The notes below the pieces were generated by a model. The model was not told where the DNA came from. It searched no databases and saw nothing but the letters and a program-made list of their open reading frames with translations. The position numbers and the translations under genes were made by a program. Below, in pieces: positions 8,451 through 16,603 of a DNA stretch of 33,512 nucleotides. Each line of letters begins with the position of its first letter. Position 1 is the stretch's first letter. The stretch comes from Thermoguttaceae bacterium (GTDB lineage: Bacteria > Planctomycetota > Planctomycetia > Pirellulales > Thermoguttaceae): contig JAGBDD010000044.1 of assembly GCA_017937685.1 (NCBI GenBank), positions 1 to 33,512 on the forward strand, written 5' to 3'.

Positions 8451-9059
8451 CGAATTTACTTCCTTTATTGACTTCCCTGTCTTGCGATGGCGGCGCGACG
8501 GCGAGAACCGAACGCCGCGTCGGCGTCGACCGCGCCTCCTTGCGCTTTGCGTCGACTTTAACGACTCTAAGGAACGTATCGGCTCTTTTCGCGTAAAAAA
8601 AAGGAAATTTTTTAAAGTTTGTTTAAATTTTAAGGATTTTAACCTTTTTTAGGCGCGTCGCCCTCAAACGGACGTCGAAGAATAACCGATTTTGCGCGAC
8701 GGCGCAAGAGCTTTTTTGTGTTTTTAAACGATCGCAATGAAAAAATAGAAAACGCCGATTAAAAAGGGCGACGAGAGTAAAGGGAATGGGAAAAGACGGC
8801 GCGCAGCGACGATTGTAAGTTTTTTAGCGTTTTTTCTGAATTTATTAACGGACGGCGCGTTTTAAGCCGATAAGACTAAGCGAAGCCCGTCGCGACGAGA
8901 CGAACGCGAAGGCCGCGAACGGCGTCGGCGACGAGCTTTCCTTGTTTGCTTGTTTTGTTTATTTTGCTTATCTTGTTCGCCTTGTCGACTTAAATAACGA
9001 TCTCGACCGCCGCGTCGCCGTCGTTAAATATTGTTTAAAGTCGTTATATTAACAGTGTT
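8451..9059. other. 609-bp divergent intergenic region, no gene recognised
   Basis: This lies between the lipoprotein gene (minus) and the Mla operon (plus). It is AT-rich with A/T runs near 8597-8650. It holds one plus-strand terminator-like hairpin (8692-8716), a TTAAGCCGATAA element at 8862-8873 identical to one at 15782, and a T-rich low-complexity stretch of CTTGTTT-like units at 8940-8985. A TATATT at 9045-9050 sits just before the mlaE-like start. No tRNA or protein gene is supported. Confidence 0.6.
8692..8716 (+). terminator. Orphan intrinsic terminator
   Basis: TTGCGC (8692-8697) pairs with GCGCAA (8702-8707) across a GACG loop, then GAG and CTTTTTT (T run to 8716). No plus-strand gene lies upstream, so it would end a non-coding transcript or be fortuitous. 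Confidence 0.4.
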
Positions 9060-9923
9060 ATGCGCGCAAAATCGTTAGAATGGGAAAAACCGTCGCGTTG
9101 GGAACGGTTCGTCGAGTCGACGGCGGGAATCGGTCGCGCGATCACCGGTCGCGTCGCGTTGGCGGGAAATTTGGCGGTTTTTTCGGCCGCGACGATTTTT
9201 TGGCTCGTCGTCAAGGGCGCGAAGCGAGAAACGCTGACGCCGGCGTTTTTCAACGTCGGCGTGTTGAGTTTGCCGGTCGTTATGCTGACCGGAACGTTTA
9301 TCGGGATGGTTCTCGCGGTGCAGTCTTACCCGCAGTTCAAGTTGGTCGGACTCGAAACCCGCATCGGCGCGGCGATCAACCTGTCGCTGGTGAAGGAGCT
9401 GGGCCCCGTTCTCGCGGCGACGATGCTCGCCGGGCGAGTCGGAAGCGCGTTGGCGGCGGAACTCGGAACGATGCGCGTTACCGAGCAGATCGACGCGTTG
9501 GCGAGCATGGGCGTCAACCCGATTCATTACCTTGTCGCGCCGCGTTTCCTCGCTTGTTTGACGTTGATTCCGGGGCTGACCCTCTTCGCCGACTTGATGG
9601 GCGTCGTCGGCGGCGCGTTTTTTAGCATCAAGTTGCTCGGCGTCGACTGGAGTTATTATTGGGAATACTCGCGGAATATGGTCGGTATGTTCGACGTGTT
9701 CGCCGGGATGTTTAAGAGCGTCTTTTTCGGCGCCGCGATCGCGTTGATCTGCTGCCATCAGGGCTTCCGTTGCGGCGCGGGCGCGGAGGGCGTCGGGAAG
9801 GCGGCGACGAGTTCCTTTGTCATTTCGTTCGTCGCGATTTTGTTCCTCGACCTTCTTCTCGGGATTGGGCTCGACCAAATTCAAACGCAATTCCTCGGCG
9901 GGCCGAAGGGAAGTATGATTTGA
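9060..9923 (+). CDS. mlaE: MlaE/YrbE-family ABC transporter permease
   Basis: A 287-residue inner-membrane permease of the MlaFEDB-type phospholipid transporter. A cytoplasmic amphipathic N-terminus (ERFVESTAGIGRA) is followed by about five membrane segments. The family core is plain: LPVVMLTGTFIGMVLAVQ, then LVKELGPVLAATMLAGRVGSA and ELGTMRVTEQIDALASMGV (the coupling-helix EQIDAL), and a C-terminal FLDLLLGIG segment. It heads an operon with the ATPase (86-bp gap) and the MCE protein. There is no Shine-Dalgarno sequence, and no alternative upstream start exists because an in-frame TAA lies at 9036. A TATATT ends nine bases before the ATG, so the mRNA may be nearly leaderless. Direction of lipid transport is not decided by the sequence. 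Confidence 0.95.
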   Translation: MRAKSLEWEKPSRWERFVESTAGIGRAITGRVALAGNLAVFSAATIFWLVVKGAKRETLTPAFFNVGVLSLPVVMLTGTFIGMVLAVQSYPQFKLVGLETRIGAAINLSLVKELGPVLAATMLAGRVGSALAAELGTMRVTEQIDALASMGVNPIHYLVAPRFLACLTLIPGLTLFADLMGVVGGAFFSIKLLGVDWSYYWEYSRNMVGMFDVFAGMFKSVFFGAAIALICCHQGFRCGAGAEGVGKAATSSFVISFVAILFLDLLLGIGLDQIQTQFLGGPKGSMI

Positions 9924-10009
9924 CGCGAAATAGATAAAACGCGGCGAACGGCGAACGTAAGCGGAATACGTAAAATCGAGAAAATGGGAAAAACGGAGAA
10001 ACGGCGATA

Positions 10010-11014
10010 ATGACCGACGAAACGAAAAAGGACGGCGCGGCGACGAACGGCGACTTGAAGCCGGTTCGCGTCGAACCGAACGTCGAAAACGAGGCGCGAC
10101 CGTATCCGCTCCCGAATTTGATCGGCGAATCGAACCCGGCGCCGAGCGCGGAGCGTTTGATCGAGGGCGCGGTTATCGTCGACGAAGACGGCGTCAAAAA
10201 GGCGTTGCGCCGTCGTCCGCCGCTCCTTGAAATTCAAGATTTGAACGTGATTTTCGGCGAAAATCAAGTGTTGCGCGACATTAACTTGAAGGTGCGGCGC
10301 GGCGAAACGGTCGCCGTCATCGGCGAAAGCGGGTGCGGCAAGACGGTGCTTTTGAAGAATATGATCGGTTTGATCGCGCCGACGACCGGACGCGTCCTCT
10401 TTAAAGGGAAAGATTTGGCGCGCGTTTCCGACAAAGCGTTGACCGAAATTCGAACGCATTACGGTTTCGTTTTTCAAATGGCGGCGCTGTTCGACAGTAT
10501 GACGATCGCCGACAACGTCGCGTTTCCGTTGCGCCAACATCGGCGAAATATGCGTCGTTCCGAGATTAAGGAGCGCGTCGAAAGTTTGCTCGAAGAAGTC
10601 GGGCTCAACCCGAAAATCGTCGCGAACAAGACGCCGTCCGAGATTTCCGGCGGGATGCGCAAACGCGTCGGGTTCGCTCGAGCGCTCGCGATGGAGCCGG
10701 AGTTGATGTTGTACGACGAACCGACGACCGGGCTCGACCCGATTATGAGCGACGTCATTAATGAACTGATGATCTCGGCGCGCGACCGGCGCCGCGTCGC
10801 GGGCGTCCTTATCACGCACGATATGAAGTCGGCGTCGAAGGTCGCGGACAGAATTGTGATGCTTTATCCGCACGCTCGGCTCGATCCGGGCGAACCGCAA
10901 ATGATTTTCGACGGAACGCCGGAGGAAATCGAACGGGCGACCGACCGCCGCGTCGCGCAGTTCATTCGCGGCGAAGCGGGAGAGCGTATCCGCGAAATGA
11001 CCGCCGGACGCTGA
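10010..11014 (+). CDS. mlaF: MlaF-type ABC transporter ATP-binding protein with N-terminal extension
   Basis: A 334-residue ATPase partner of the MlaE-like permease. Walker A is GESGCGKT (residues 105-112), followed by FVFQMAALFDSM around the Q-loop, the signature ISGGMRKRVGFARAL, Walker B LMLYDEPTTGLDP and the H-loop ITHDM. The SGGM signature and FDSMT segment are typical of MlaF rather than of nutrient importers. The first ~70 residues precede the ABC fold and are charged and Pro-rich (up to LRRRPPLLEIQDL); MlaF proteins normally lack them, so they may be a tether or regulatory tail. The ATG follows GGAGAAACGGCG, a loosely spaced SD. It is the second gene of the operon. Confidence 0.94.
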   Translation: MTDETKKDGAATNGDLKPVRVEPNVENEARPYPLPNLIGESNPAPSAERLIEGAVIVDEDGVKKALRRRPPLLEIQDLNVIFGENQVLRDINLKVRRGETVAVIGESGCGKTVLLKNMIGLIAPTTGRVLFKGKDLARVSDKALTEIRTHYGFVFQMAALFDSMTIADNVAFPLRQHRRNMRRSEIKERVESLLEEVGLNPKIVANKTPSEISGGMRKRVGFARALAMEPELMLYDEPTTGLDPIMSDVINELMISARDRRRVAGVLITHDMKSASKVADRIVMLYPHARLDPGEPQMIFDGTPEEIERATDRRVAQFIRGEAGERIREMTAGR

Positions 11015-11135
11015 AACGAACGGCGCGAAAGCAACGAATAAAAATAACAAACAAAAACTTGTTTAACGTAAAACTTGTCGAAAAACGAAACGAGGCGCGC
11101 GGAAAGCGTCTCGAATCGAAGGAGCGGAAATAACG

Positions 11136-13067
11136 ATGGCTAACCGAAGAATGGAATTTTTCATCGGGATGATGGTGATCGGAATCGTCGCCGGCGTCTT
11201 TGTGATGACGATTTTGTTCGGCTCCGAAAAAGGATTTTTCGTCGGAGGCGGCGGCAAGCGCTTAACGATCGTGTTCGAAAAAGCGGGCGGCGTTACGCAA
11301 AATTCGCTCGTTCTCAAAAACGGCATCAAAATCGGGCGCGTCTATTCGGTCGACTTGGTCGACGACCGCGACAAGGCCGAGGTGAAAGTTACCTTTGAAC
11401 TGAATCCCGACGCGAAAATTTACTCGAACGAATACGCGAAGATTAACCGAACGTTTTTGGGCGACGCGTCGATCGAGTTCGTCAAAAATCCCGAGTTTAA
11501 GGGGGAAATCGTCGAAATCGATCCCGCCGACGTTATCGTCGGTCAGCCGGGCGGCGACTTGATGGGAACGGTCAGCAACATCGAGGGCGACCTCGCGAAG
11601 GCGTTGCAAAATATCAACCGCGCGACGCAAGAAATAACGCTCTTTATGAGCAACGTCAATTCGTTCCTCGGCGACGAAGAGGAGTTGGGCAAGAAAAAAG
11701 CGAGATTGGAAGCGATCTTCAGCAATATCAACGACGCGCTCGTTACGATCAACGCGCTCGGAACGAATATGAACGCGATCGTCTCCGACAAACAGCTTAA
11801 CGCCGATATTCGGCGCGCCGCGGCGGAGGTTCCGCAAATTTTGGAACGCGTCGACTCGTTGATGGAGAACGCCAACGCTTTGGCGAGCGACGCTCGTAAA
11901 ACGATGGCGCGCGCCGAAACGACGTTCGATTTGGTCGACAAAAACTTGGACAACGTCAACCGATTCACGACGTCCCTTTCGGAGCAGGGCCCGGAGATTA
12001 TGGTGTCGCTGAACGAAGGCGCGGCGGAGGTCAAGACGATGACGCTCAACATCGCGTCGCTGGCCCGCGAACTGGAAGCGCAGTTTAAAGACCCGACGAC
12101 GCCGCTCGGAATGTTAGCCGACCAAGAGACCGCCGACTCGCTCCGCCGCATCGTTCGCAACGCCGAGGAGCTGACCGAAAAAGTTTACCCGATTTTGGAC
12201 GACGCCCGCGTTTTTTCGAACAAAATCGCGCACCGTCCGAGTTCGCTGATTTGGGATAAAAACACGTTCAAGGGCGCGCCGACGAACGGACGGTACGGGA
12301 TGCAGGCCAATTCGCCGAGCGGCGGGCTCTCGTCGCCGTTGTATCGTCCGACGCCGTCCGGGCAAAAGATTTGCGCTCGCGCTCAATATTATCCGGCCGC
12401 CGACCTCGAGACGATGGACGTCGAAACGCGACTTGCTTACGAAGCCGCTTGTCCGGAAACGACGAAGCGCGGGCGTTGGTCGCCGACGACCCTTTGGAAT
12501 AAGATTTGCGCGAAAAATTCGGACGGAAGCGCGCTTTGGTCGTTCGGACGTTCGAAGTCGAAAGCGCGACCGACTTGGGAGACGCGTTCGGTCGGGTACG
12601 TCGTTCCTTCCGGGGCGTTCGCGCCGGTCGGGGCCGCCGTTTACGCCGGGGGTGAAGGGGCGCCGCTCGAAACGAGCGTCGGGGAAAATTGGGGCGATTT
12701 CGGCGAAGCGGTCGAGCCGAACGGTTTCTCGAGCGAACCGATTTCGACCGAAGAACCGGCGGCGCCGAGCGTTTCGCGCTCCGCGTTTCCGCCGTCGACC
12801 GTTTCCGCGAAGCCGCTCGGCCCTTACGCGGAACCGGGAACGGACGCGCTCGAACTCGATTTCGGCTTGGCCGACGATTCCGCCGAGAACGTCGAAGTCG
12901 CGGGCGCCGTCGAGGAGTTGCCGACGTCGATCAACCGAATCGCGGAGCCGTCGTTGTTGGACGCGCCGAAACCGATTCCGAACGGCGCGGGGCCGGGAAC
13001 GGTCGCCGAACCGCTCTTCGAAGACGACGGCTTGCCGTTGCAATTCGCGCCGCCGACTCGCCGTTGA
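11136..13067 (+). CDS. mlaD: MlaD/MCE-domain protein with long coiled and Pro-rich C-terminus
   Basis: A 643-residue substrate-binding partner of the MlaEF pair. One N-terminal membrane helix (FFIGMMVIGIVAGVFVMTIL) anchors it. Residues ~40-135 form the MCE domain, with the typical GVTQNSLVLKNGIKIGRV block and FLGDASIEFV. Residues ~145-370 are heptad-rich helices with repeated Asn/Asp (NINRATQEITLFMSNVN), as in long MCE proteins that form a tube or needle. Residues ~380-643 are Pro/Ser/Glu-rich with no known fold, and include WSPTTLWNKICAKNSDG and RPTWETRSVGYV. E. coli MlaD has ~180 residues, so this is over three times longer and closer to PqiB/YebT-like or actinobacterial Mce lengths. AAGGAG supports the start. 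A terminator follows at 13130. Confidence 0.92.
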   Translation: MANRRMEFFIGMMVIGIVAGVFVMTILFGSEKGFFVGGGGKRLTIVFEKAGGVTQNSLVLKNGIKIGRVYSVDLVDDRDKAEVKVTFELNPDAKIYSNEYAKINRTFLGDASIEFVKNPEFKGEIVEIDPADVIVGQPGGDLMGTVSNIEGDLAKALQNINRATQEITLFMSNVNSFLGDEEELGKKKARLEAIFSNINDALVTINALGTNMNAIVSDKQLNADIRRAAAEVPQILERVDSLMENANALASDARKTMARAETTFDLVDKNLDNVNRFTTSLSEQGPEIMVSLNEGAAEVKTMTLNIASLARELEAQFKDPTTPLGMLADQETADSLRRIVRNAEELTEKVYPILDDARVFSNKIAHRPSSLIWDKNTFKGAPTNGRYGMQANSPSGGLSSPLYRPTPSGQKICARAQYYPAADLETMDVETRLAYEAACPETTKRGRWSPTTLWNKICAKNSDGSALWSFGRSKSKARPTWETRSVGYVVPSGAFAPVGAAVYAGGEGAPLETSVGENWGDFGEAVEPNGFSSEPISTEEPAAPSVSRSAFPPSTVSAKPLGPYAEPGTDALELDFGLADDSAENVEVAGAVEELPTSINRIAEPSLLDAPKPIPNGAGPGTVAEPLFEDDGLPLQFAPPTRR

Positions 13068-13129
13068 GCGAAAATAGAGAAGACGCGAAGAATAGTGAAA
13101 TAGCGAAGCGTTTAACGTTTGCGAAATAT

Positions 13130-13172
13130 GCGTCGTCGTTTCCGAACGGAGCGGCGACGCTTTTTTATTTTT
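13130..13172 (+). terminator. Intrinsic terminator of the Mla operon
   Basis: GCGTCGTCG (13130-13138) pairs with CGGCGACGC (13152-13160) with one G-T wobble, followed by TTTTTTATTTTT. It lies 62 bp after the last operon gene. Confidence 0.75.
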
Positions 13173-13204
13173 GAAAAAAAGAACGCGAAACGGCGAAAAT
13201 TTTC

Positions 13205-13233
13205 TTGACGTCGCGCTCTTTCTTGCGGATAAC
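13205..13233 (+). promoter_or_regulatory. Candidate promoter for the thioredoxin reductase gene
   Basis: TTGACG at 13205-13210, a 17-bp spacer and GATAAC at 13228-13233. The -10 is imperfect. The leader would be ~65 nt. Confidence 0.45.
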
Positions 13234-13307
13234 TTAATGATTAATAGACGGCGGCGCGGGTAACGGAGCGCCGCGCAAAAAACGAGCGAAGAACGACGAG
13301 AAGAAAA

Positions 13308-14402
13308 ATGAGCGAAAACGCGATTCCCGAACTGGAAAAAAAGATCGAAAACGTCGTCGTGATCGGGAGCGGCCCGGCGGCTTGGTCGGCGGCGATTTAC
13401 GCGGCGCGGGCGGCGTTTGCGCCGGTCGTTTTCGAAGGCGCGTTTTCCGGCGAAAACCAAGAGGCCGGAACGCTTCCGATGGGGCAGCTGGCGACGACGA
13501 CGGAAGTCGAGAATTACCCGGGCTTCCCGACGGGCGACTTGGCGACGTACCTGACGAGCGCGCTTGGCGACGAGCGTTCGGCGTACTTGCCTCCGGAGGC
13601 GCTCGAATCGGGCGTTCGGCGCGCGATTTTCGGCCCGGCGTTGGTCGAATTAATGCGGCGGCAAGCGGAGAATTTTGGCGCGCGGATCGTTTCGGAGGAC
13701 GTCGTTTCGGTCGATTTTTCGCAACGACCGTTCCGACTGACCGGCTCGGACGGCGAGACCGTTTGGGCGCGTTCGGTAATCGTCGCGACCGGCGCGTCGG
13801 CGCGTTGGTTGGGCTTGCCGTCGGAGACGCGCTTTAAAAATCGGGGCGTCGGTTCTTGCGCCGTTTGCGACGGAGCGCTTCCGCGCTTCCGGAACCGTCC
13901 GATCGTCGTCGTCGGCGGCGGGGACTCCGCGGTCGAGGACGCCGAATATTTGGCGAAGTTCGCGAGCAAAGTTTATCTCGTTCACCGCCGCGACGCGCTG
14001 CGAGCGTCGAAGATTTTGGCGCGTCGAGCGGAGGCGAACCCGAAAATCGAATTCGTTTGGAATCGCGTTCCGGAGGAGATTTTGGGGACGGACGAAGCGG
14101 GCGTTACCGGCGTTCGCTTGGCGAGCGTCGTCGGCGAACCGACGCTTGAACTGGAGGCGTCCGGCGTCTTTATCGCGATCGGGCATAGGCCGAACGTCGC
14201 GTTTTTAGGCGGTCAACTCGAACTGACGGAAAACGGTTTCATTAAGCGAACCGTTCCGTTCCGAACCGAAACGAGCGTCGCGGGCGTGTTCGTCGCCGGG
14301 GACGTCGCCGACGAGCGGTACCGTCAAGCGATCGTCGCCGCCGCGTCCGGGTCTTGCGCCGCGCTAGACGCCGAGCGATTCTTGGCGACGAGCGACGAAT
14401 AG
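13308..14402 (+). CDS. trxB: Thioredoxin reductase (NADPH) with an inserted segment
   Basis: A 364-residue FAD flavoprotein that reduces thioredoxin. The FAD-binding motif is [16 protein letters not shown] (residues 20-35), followed by [16 protein letters not shown]. The redox disulfide is C184-A-V-C187 in GSCAVCDGA. The NADPH motif is [14 protein letters not shown] (202-215) with HRRDALRAS, and the C-terminal FAD motif is GVFVAGDV. The usual length is ~310-320. The excess is an insertion of about 30 residues (roughly 78-107, with [17 protein letters not shown]) between the PGFP block and [17 protein letters not shown], which in other bacteria are nearly adjacent. The SD is weak (GAGAAG). It has its own candidate promoter and no thioredoxin gene beside it. 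Confidence 0.93.
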   Translation: MSENAIPELEKKIENVVVIGSGPAAWSAAIYAARAAFAPVVFEGAFSGENQEAGTLPMGQLATTTEVENYPGFPTGDLATYLTSALGDERSAYLPPEALESGVRRAIFGPALVELMRRQAENFGARIVSEDVVSVDFSQRPFRLTGSDGETVWARSVIVATGASARWLGLPSETRFKNRGVGSCAVCDGALPRFRNRPIVVVGGGDSAVEDAEYLAKFASKVYLVHRRDALRASKILARRAEANPKIEFVWNRVPEEILGTDEAGVTGVRLASVVGEPTLELEASGVFIAIGHRPNVAFLGGQLELTENGFIKRTVPFRTETSVAGVFVAGDVADERYRQAIVAAASGSCAALDAERFLATSDE

Positions 14403-14494
14403 ATGTAAAAGGCGCGGAAAAAAATAATTTCAAAACAAACGGGTGATTTTTGTTTAAAAAAACGCCGAATTACCGCGTAAAGACGATGGAACGG

Positions 14495-14522
14495 TTGACA
14501 AAAACCGGCGACCGGGTAAAAT
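14495..14522 (+). promoter_or_regulatory. Sigma-70-type promoter for the zinc-ribbon gene pair
   Basis: Consensus TTGACA at 14495-14500, a 16-bp spacer and TAAAAT at 14517-14522. The start near 14529 gives a ~86-nt leader. Confidence 0.7.
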
Positions 14523-14614
14523 TTTTGCGTAACGGAGCCGTTTTTCGGAGCGCGACTGCAGACGTTTCAATTTAAAAAGAATTTCCGATAAAATACAACG
14601 GCGGAATTAGTGGA

Positions 14615-15016
14615 ATGCGTAAATATTACTATGTGTGCCCTCGTTGCGGACGTTGTTATAAGCGTTATATTCCGCGACGAAAAATGAAATGCGTTTTCTG
14701 CGCGACCAAGTGGAAGACGCGCAAAGCTAAAGGAACGCGTTCGGCGTTTTCTTGGACGGCGACTTTCGGCGTTTTGGCGGCGCTTATCCTCGTCGCTTTC
14801 TTGCTTGGGCGCGAGCTGGGCGTTTGGCGAGCTTTGCAAGAGAAGCCGATTTCGGTTGAATCGACGACCGGCTCGGCGGATTATTCCGAGAACGCGGAAA
14901 AAGCCGACGTTTTCGAAGCCGTCGACGACGAACCGACGTCCGACGCGGAAAACGTCGAAGAAGCCGAAGAATCGCTCGAACCGGCGAACGAAGTCGAAAA
15001 CGCGGCGGCGGAATGA
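14615..15016 (+). CDS. Zinc-ribbon single-pass membrane protein
   Basis: A 133-residue protein of unknown function. Residues 8-29 hold a treble-clef or zinc-ribbon-like pair, CPRCGRC and CVFC, in a basic Tyr/Arg/Lys-rich setting. One membrane helix follows (about residues 46-66, FGVLAALILVAFLLG). The tail from ~70 to the end is strongly acidic (Glu, Asp, Ala, Asn) and probably disordered, and would lie outside if the zinc domain is cytoplasmic. The stop codon overlaps the start of the next gene (ATGA at 15013-15016), which indicates translational coupling and a shared promoter at 14495. The SD is weak (AGTGGA). The function cannot be assigned. Confidence 0.75.
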   Translation: MRKYYYVCPRCGRCYKRYIPRRKMKCVFCATKWKTRKAKGTRSAFSWTATFGVLAALILVAFLLGRELGVWRALQEKPISVESTTGSADYSENAEKADVFEAVDDEPTSDAENVEEAEESLEPANEVENAAAE

Positions 15017-15594
15017 GCGGACGCGGACGAATCTTCGGGGCGATTTTGACGTTGGGAAGCGTCGCGGCGTTCGGCGGTTGGGCGACGAACGAAACGTTTG
15101 GCGCGGCGGACGAATCTTGCCTTTGGGGCGCGCCGGGCGGTCGAACGACGTATCTGCCCCCTTACGACCCGAGCGACGCGCCGACGATTCCGCTCTTGAA
15201 GCGTTCGGAAACCGCGACCGGCGTCGGAACCGGCGGCGATAAAAAGAGCGGCGGGCCCCGCGTCGGCGACTCCGGAACGTTCGTCGGCGCCGACGGAAAG
15301 ACGTATTATTATCGTTTCGTCGAAGGCGTGCGGCGGCGCGCGGTCGTTGAAACGCGACCGGACGCTTCGTCGCCGAGCGGTTGGCGCAAGGTTTGGCGAT
15401 ACGTCGACGAGCCGCGTTTGATTAAGCAAATTTGGCCGATGGAAACGTCGACGGCGACGCCGGAGCCCTGCCGTCCGGTCGAAAAAGTTGTCGAAACGCC
15501 GGAAAAAAGCGGCGCGAGCGCGGTTCCGTCGGGCGCGGCTGAAAACGAGCCGACGATTCTTTATCGAGCGACCGTTCGCGCGGTCGTCCGTTGA
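15013..15594 (+). CDS. Small secreted protein, unknown function
   Basis: A 193-residue predicted exported protein. The N-terminus MSGRGRIFGAILTLGSVAA is signal-peptide-like, with possible cleavage after TFGA near residue 31. The mature part starts with ADESCLWGAPGGRTTYLPP. It has a central TFVGADGKTYYYRFVEG stretch that resembles a short beta-hairpin, and a Pro/Glu/Thr-rich C-terminus. No catalytic motif is recognised. The ATG overlaps the upstream stop by four bases, so the two products may act together at the membrane. An intrinsic terminator follows within 15 bp. Confidence 0.7.
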   Translation: MSGRGRIFGAILTLGSVAAFGGWATNETFGAADESCLWGAPGGRTTYLPPYDPSDAPTIPLLKRSETATGVGTGGDKKSGGPRVGDSGTFVGADGKTYYYRFVEGVRRRAVVETRPDASSPSGWRKVWRYVDEPRLIKQIWPMETSTATPEPCRPVEKVVETPEKSGASAVPSGAAENEPTILYRATVRAVVR

Positions 15595-15607
15595 CGAAAT
15601 TCAAACG

Positions 15608-15632
15608 AAAACCGTCGAAAGGCGGTTTTTTT
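15608..15632 (+). terminator. Intrinsic terminator with GAAA tetraloop
   Basis: AAAACCGTC (15608-15616) pairs with GGCGGTTTT (15621-15629) with one G-T wobble, around a GNRA-type GAAA loop. T's continue to 15632. Confidence 0.75.
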
Positions 15633-15765
15633 ATTTCTTGACGATAATTTACGATCTTTTCTTTGTTTCTCGTCGTTAAAATATTTTCGTTGCGTTATTG
15701 TTCGTTGGGTTGCGGCGAGCCGAGCGATTTTCTTGCGATTCTTTTTAAAAATTTGGTTCTTTTCT

Positions 15766-15793
15766 TAAAAAATTTACTCGGTTAAGCCGATAA
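15766..15793 (+). promoter_or_regulatory. Sigma-28 (FliA)-like promoter
   Basis: GCCGATAA at 15786-15793 matches the enterobacterial sigma-28 -10 consensus exactly. TAAAAAAT at 15766-15773 (consensus TAAAGTTT) lies 12 bp upstream, against a usual 11. A FliA/WhiG-type sigma gene begins 0.8 kb downstream. Whether the consensus carries over to this phylum is an assumption. Confidence 0.45.
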
Positions 15794-15799
15794 AAGTAG

Positions 15800-15934
15800 T
15801 ATCGAGGTTTGGAACGATTTTAAAACTTAAATCGTTTGCAACGCGCGCCGAATTTAAAAAGCGTTGAAGGATAAACGCTTTGGCGGCAAGAGTTGGCGAC
15901 GGTTAAAATCGTTTCGCTCGGAACGCGATTTTTT
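15800..15934 (+). ncRNA. Candidate structured small RNA, ~135 nt
   Basis: Between the sigma-28-like promoter and a terminator lie two perfect 8-bp stem-loops: AACGATTT/AAATCGTT (15813-15820 with 15829-15836) and AAAGCGTT/AACGCTTT (15858-15865 with 15874-15881). A terminator hairpin follows: AAAATCG 15905-15911 with CGATTTT 15926-15932, T run to 15934. No convincing ORF fits: a TTG-started Arg/Lys-rich frame crosses it but has no motif. I do not recognise it as 6S, tmRNA, SRP RNA or RNase P RNA. Confidence 0.4.
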
Positions 15935-16603
15935 GAAAAACGAAGCGGCGGCGGACGCGAAACGTTCGGCGCGAGCGGGGAAAAAACGCGTTCTTAACGG
16001 TTCGTCCCGACAAAGACAAGGAGGTCGGGAAAGCGATTGGGATAAGCGCGCGTCGACGTTTCAACGAGACGCGCCCAACGCTTGGGACGAACGGTCGACG
16101 ACAAAACGCCCGAACGTTCGCGGCGTCGCGTCGCGGCAAAGCGGAGTAAGAAAACGCTTCGGCGCCGGTTTTTTGCGGCTTGTTTCGTTAAAATGGAGGT
16201 TTTAGCGAAGACGGGTAATGTTTTCTTGCGTTGTTTTGCCGTCGCGGCGGTCGGCGGCGGTTTGCCAACGGGAACGGCGCTTTCGAAGAACGTCGCAAGG
16301 ACGCGGAGTTTCTTCGAACGGCGACGGTTCCGTCGAGGCGTCGCGTCGGTTCAAACGCGGAGAAATCGGCGTCGTCGGGGAAACGCGGCTTGCGGTCGCG
16401 TTCGGTCGGCGTTCTTTTTCCAATGAAAAGCGACTCGATTTTGTTGTTCTGTTCCGATTTTACGGGAATGAAGCGGAAAAACGCGTCGCGTTGAAAAAAA
16501 ACGACGAAACGACGCTTCGTTGAACGACGAACGAAACGGCGACGTTTCAACGCGTTAACTTTTGCTTGTTGTTGGTTGGACTGGAAAAATCAGGGAGGAT
16601 TTT
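15935..16603. other. 669-bp region with no supported gene
   Basis: The stretch before the sigma-factor gene has several open frames on both strands. All are Arg/Lys-rich products of the TCG/CGA base bias and show no start signal or motif. No sigma-70 promoter of quality was seen before 16604. It may be a long leader or decayed sequence. Confidence 0.5.

Noticed and set aside
9881-11050. 389-codon minus-strand frame covering the MlaF gene
   Set aside because: The sense frame has Walker A, the ABC signature and Walker B. The antisense product has no domain and no start signal.
15864-16205. 113-codon TTG-started frame in the 1-kb gap before the sigma-factor gene
   Set aside because: It is basic low-complexity with no SD or motif, and it crosses a terminator-like hairpin. 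The RNA candidate explains its start region better.
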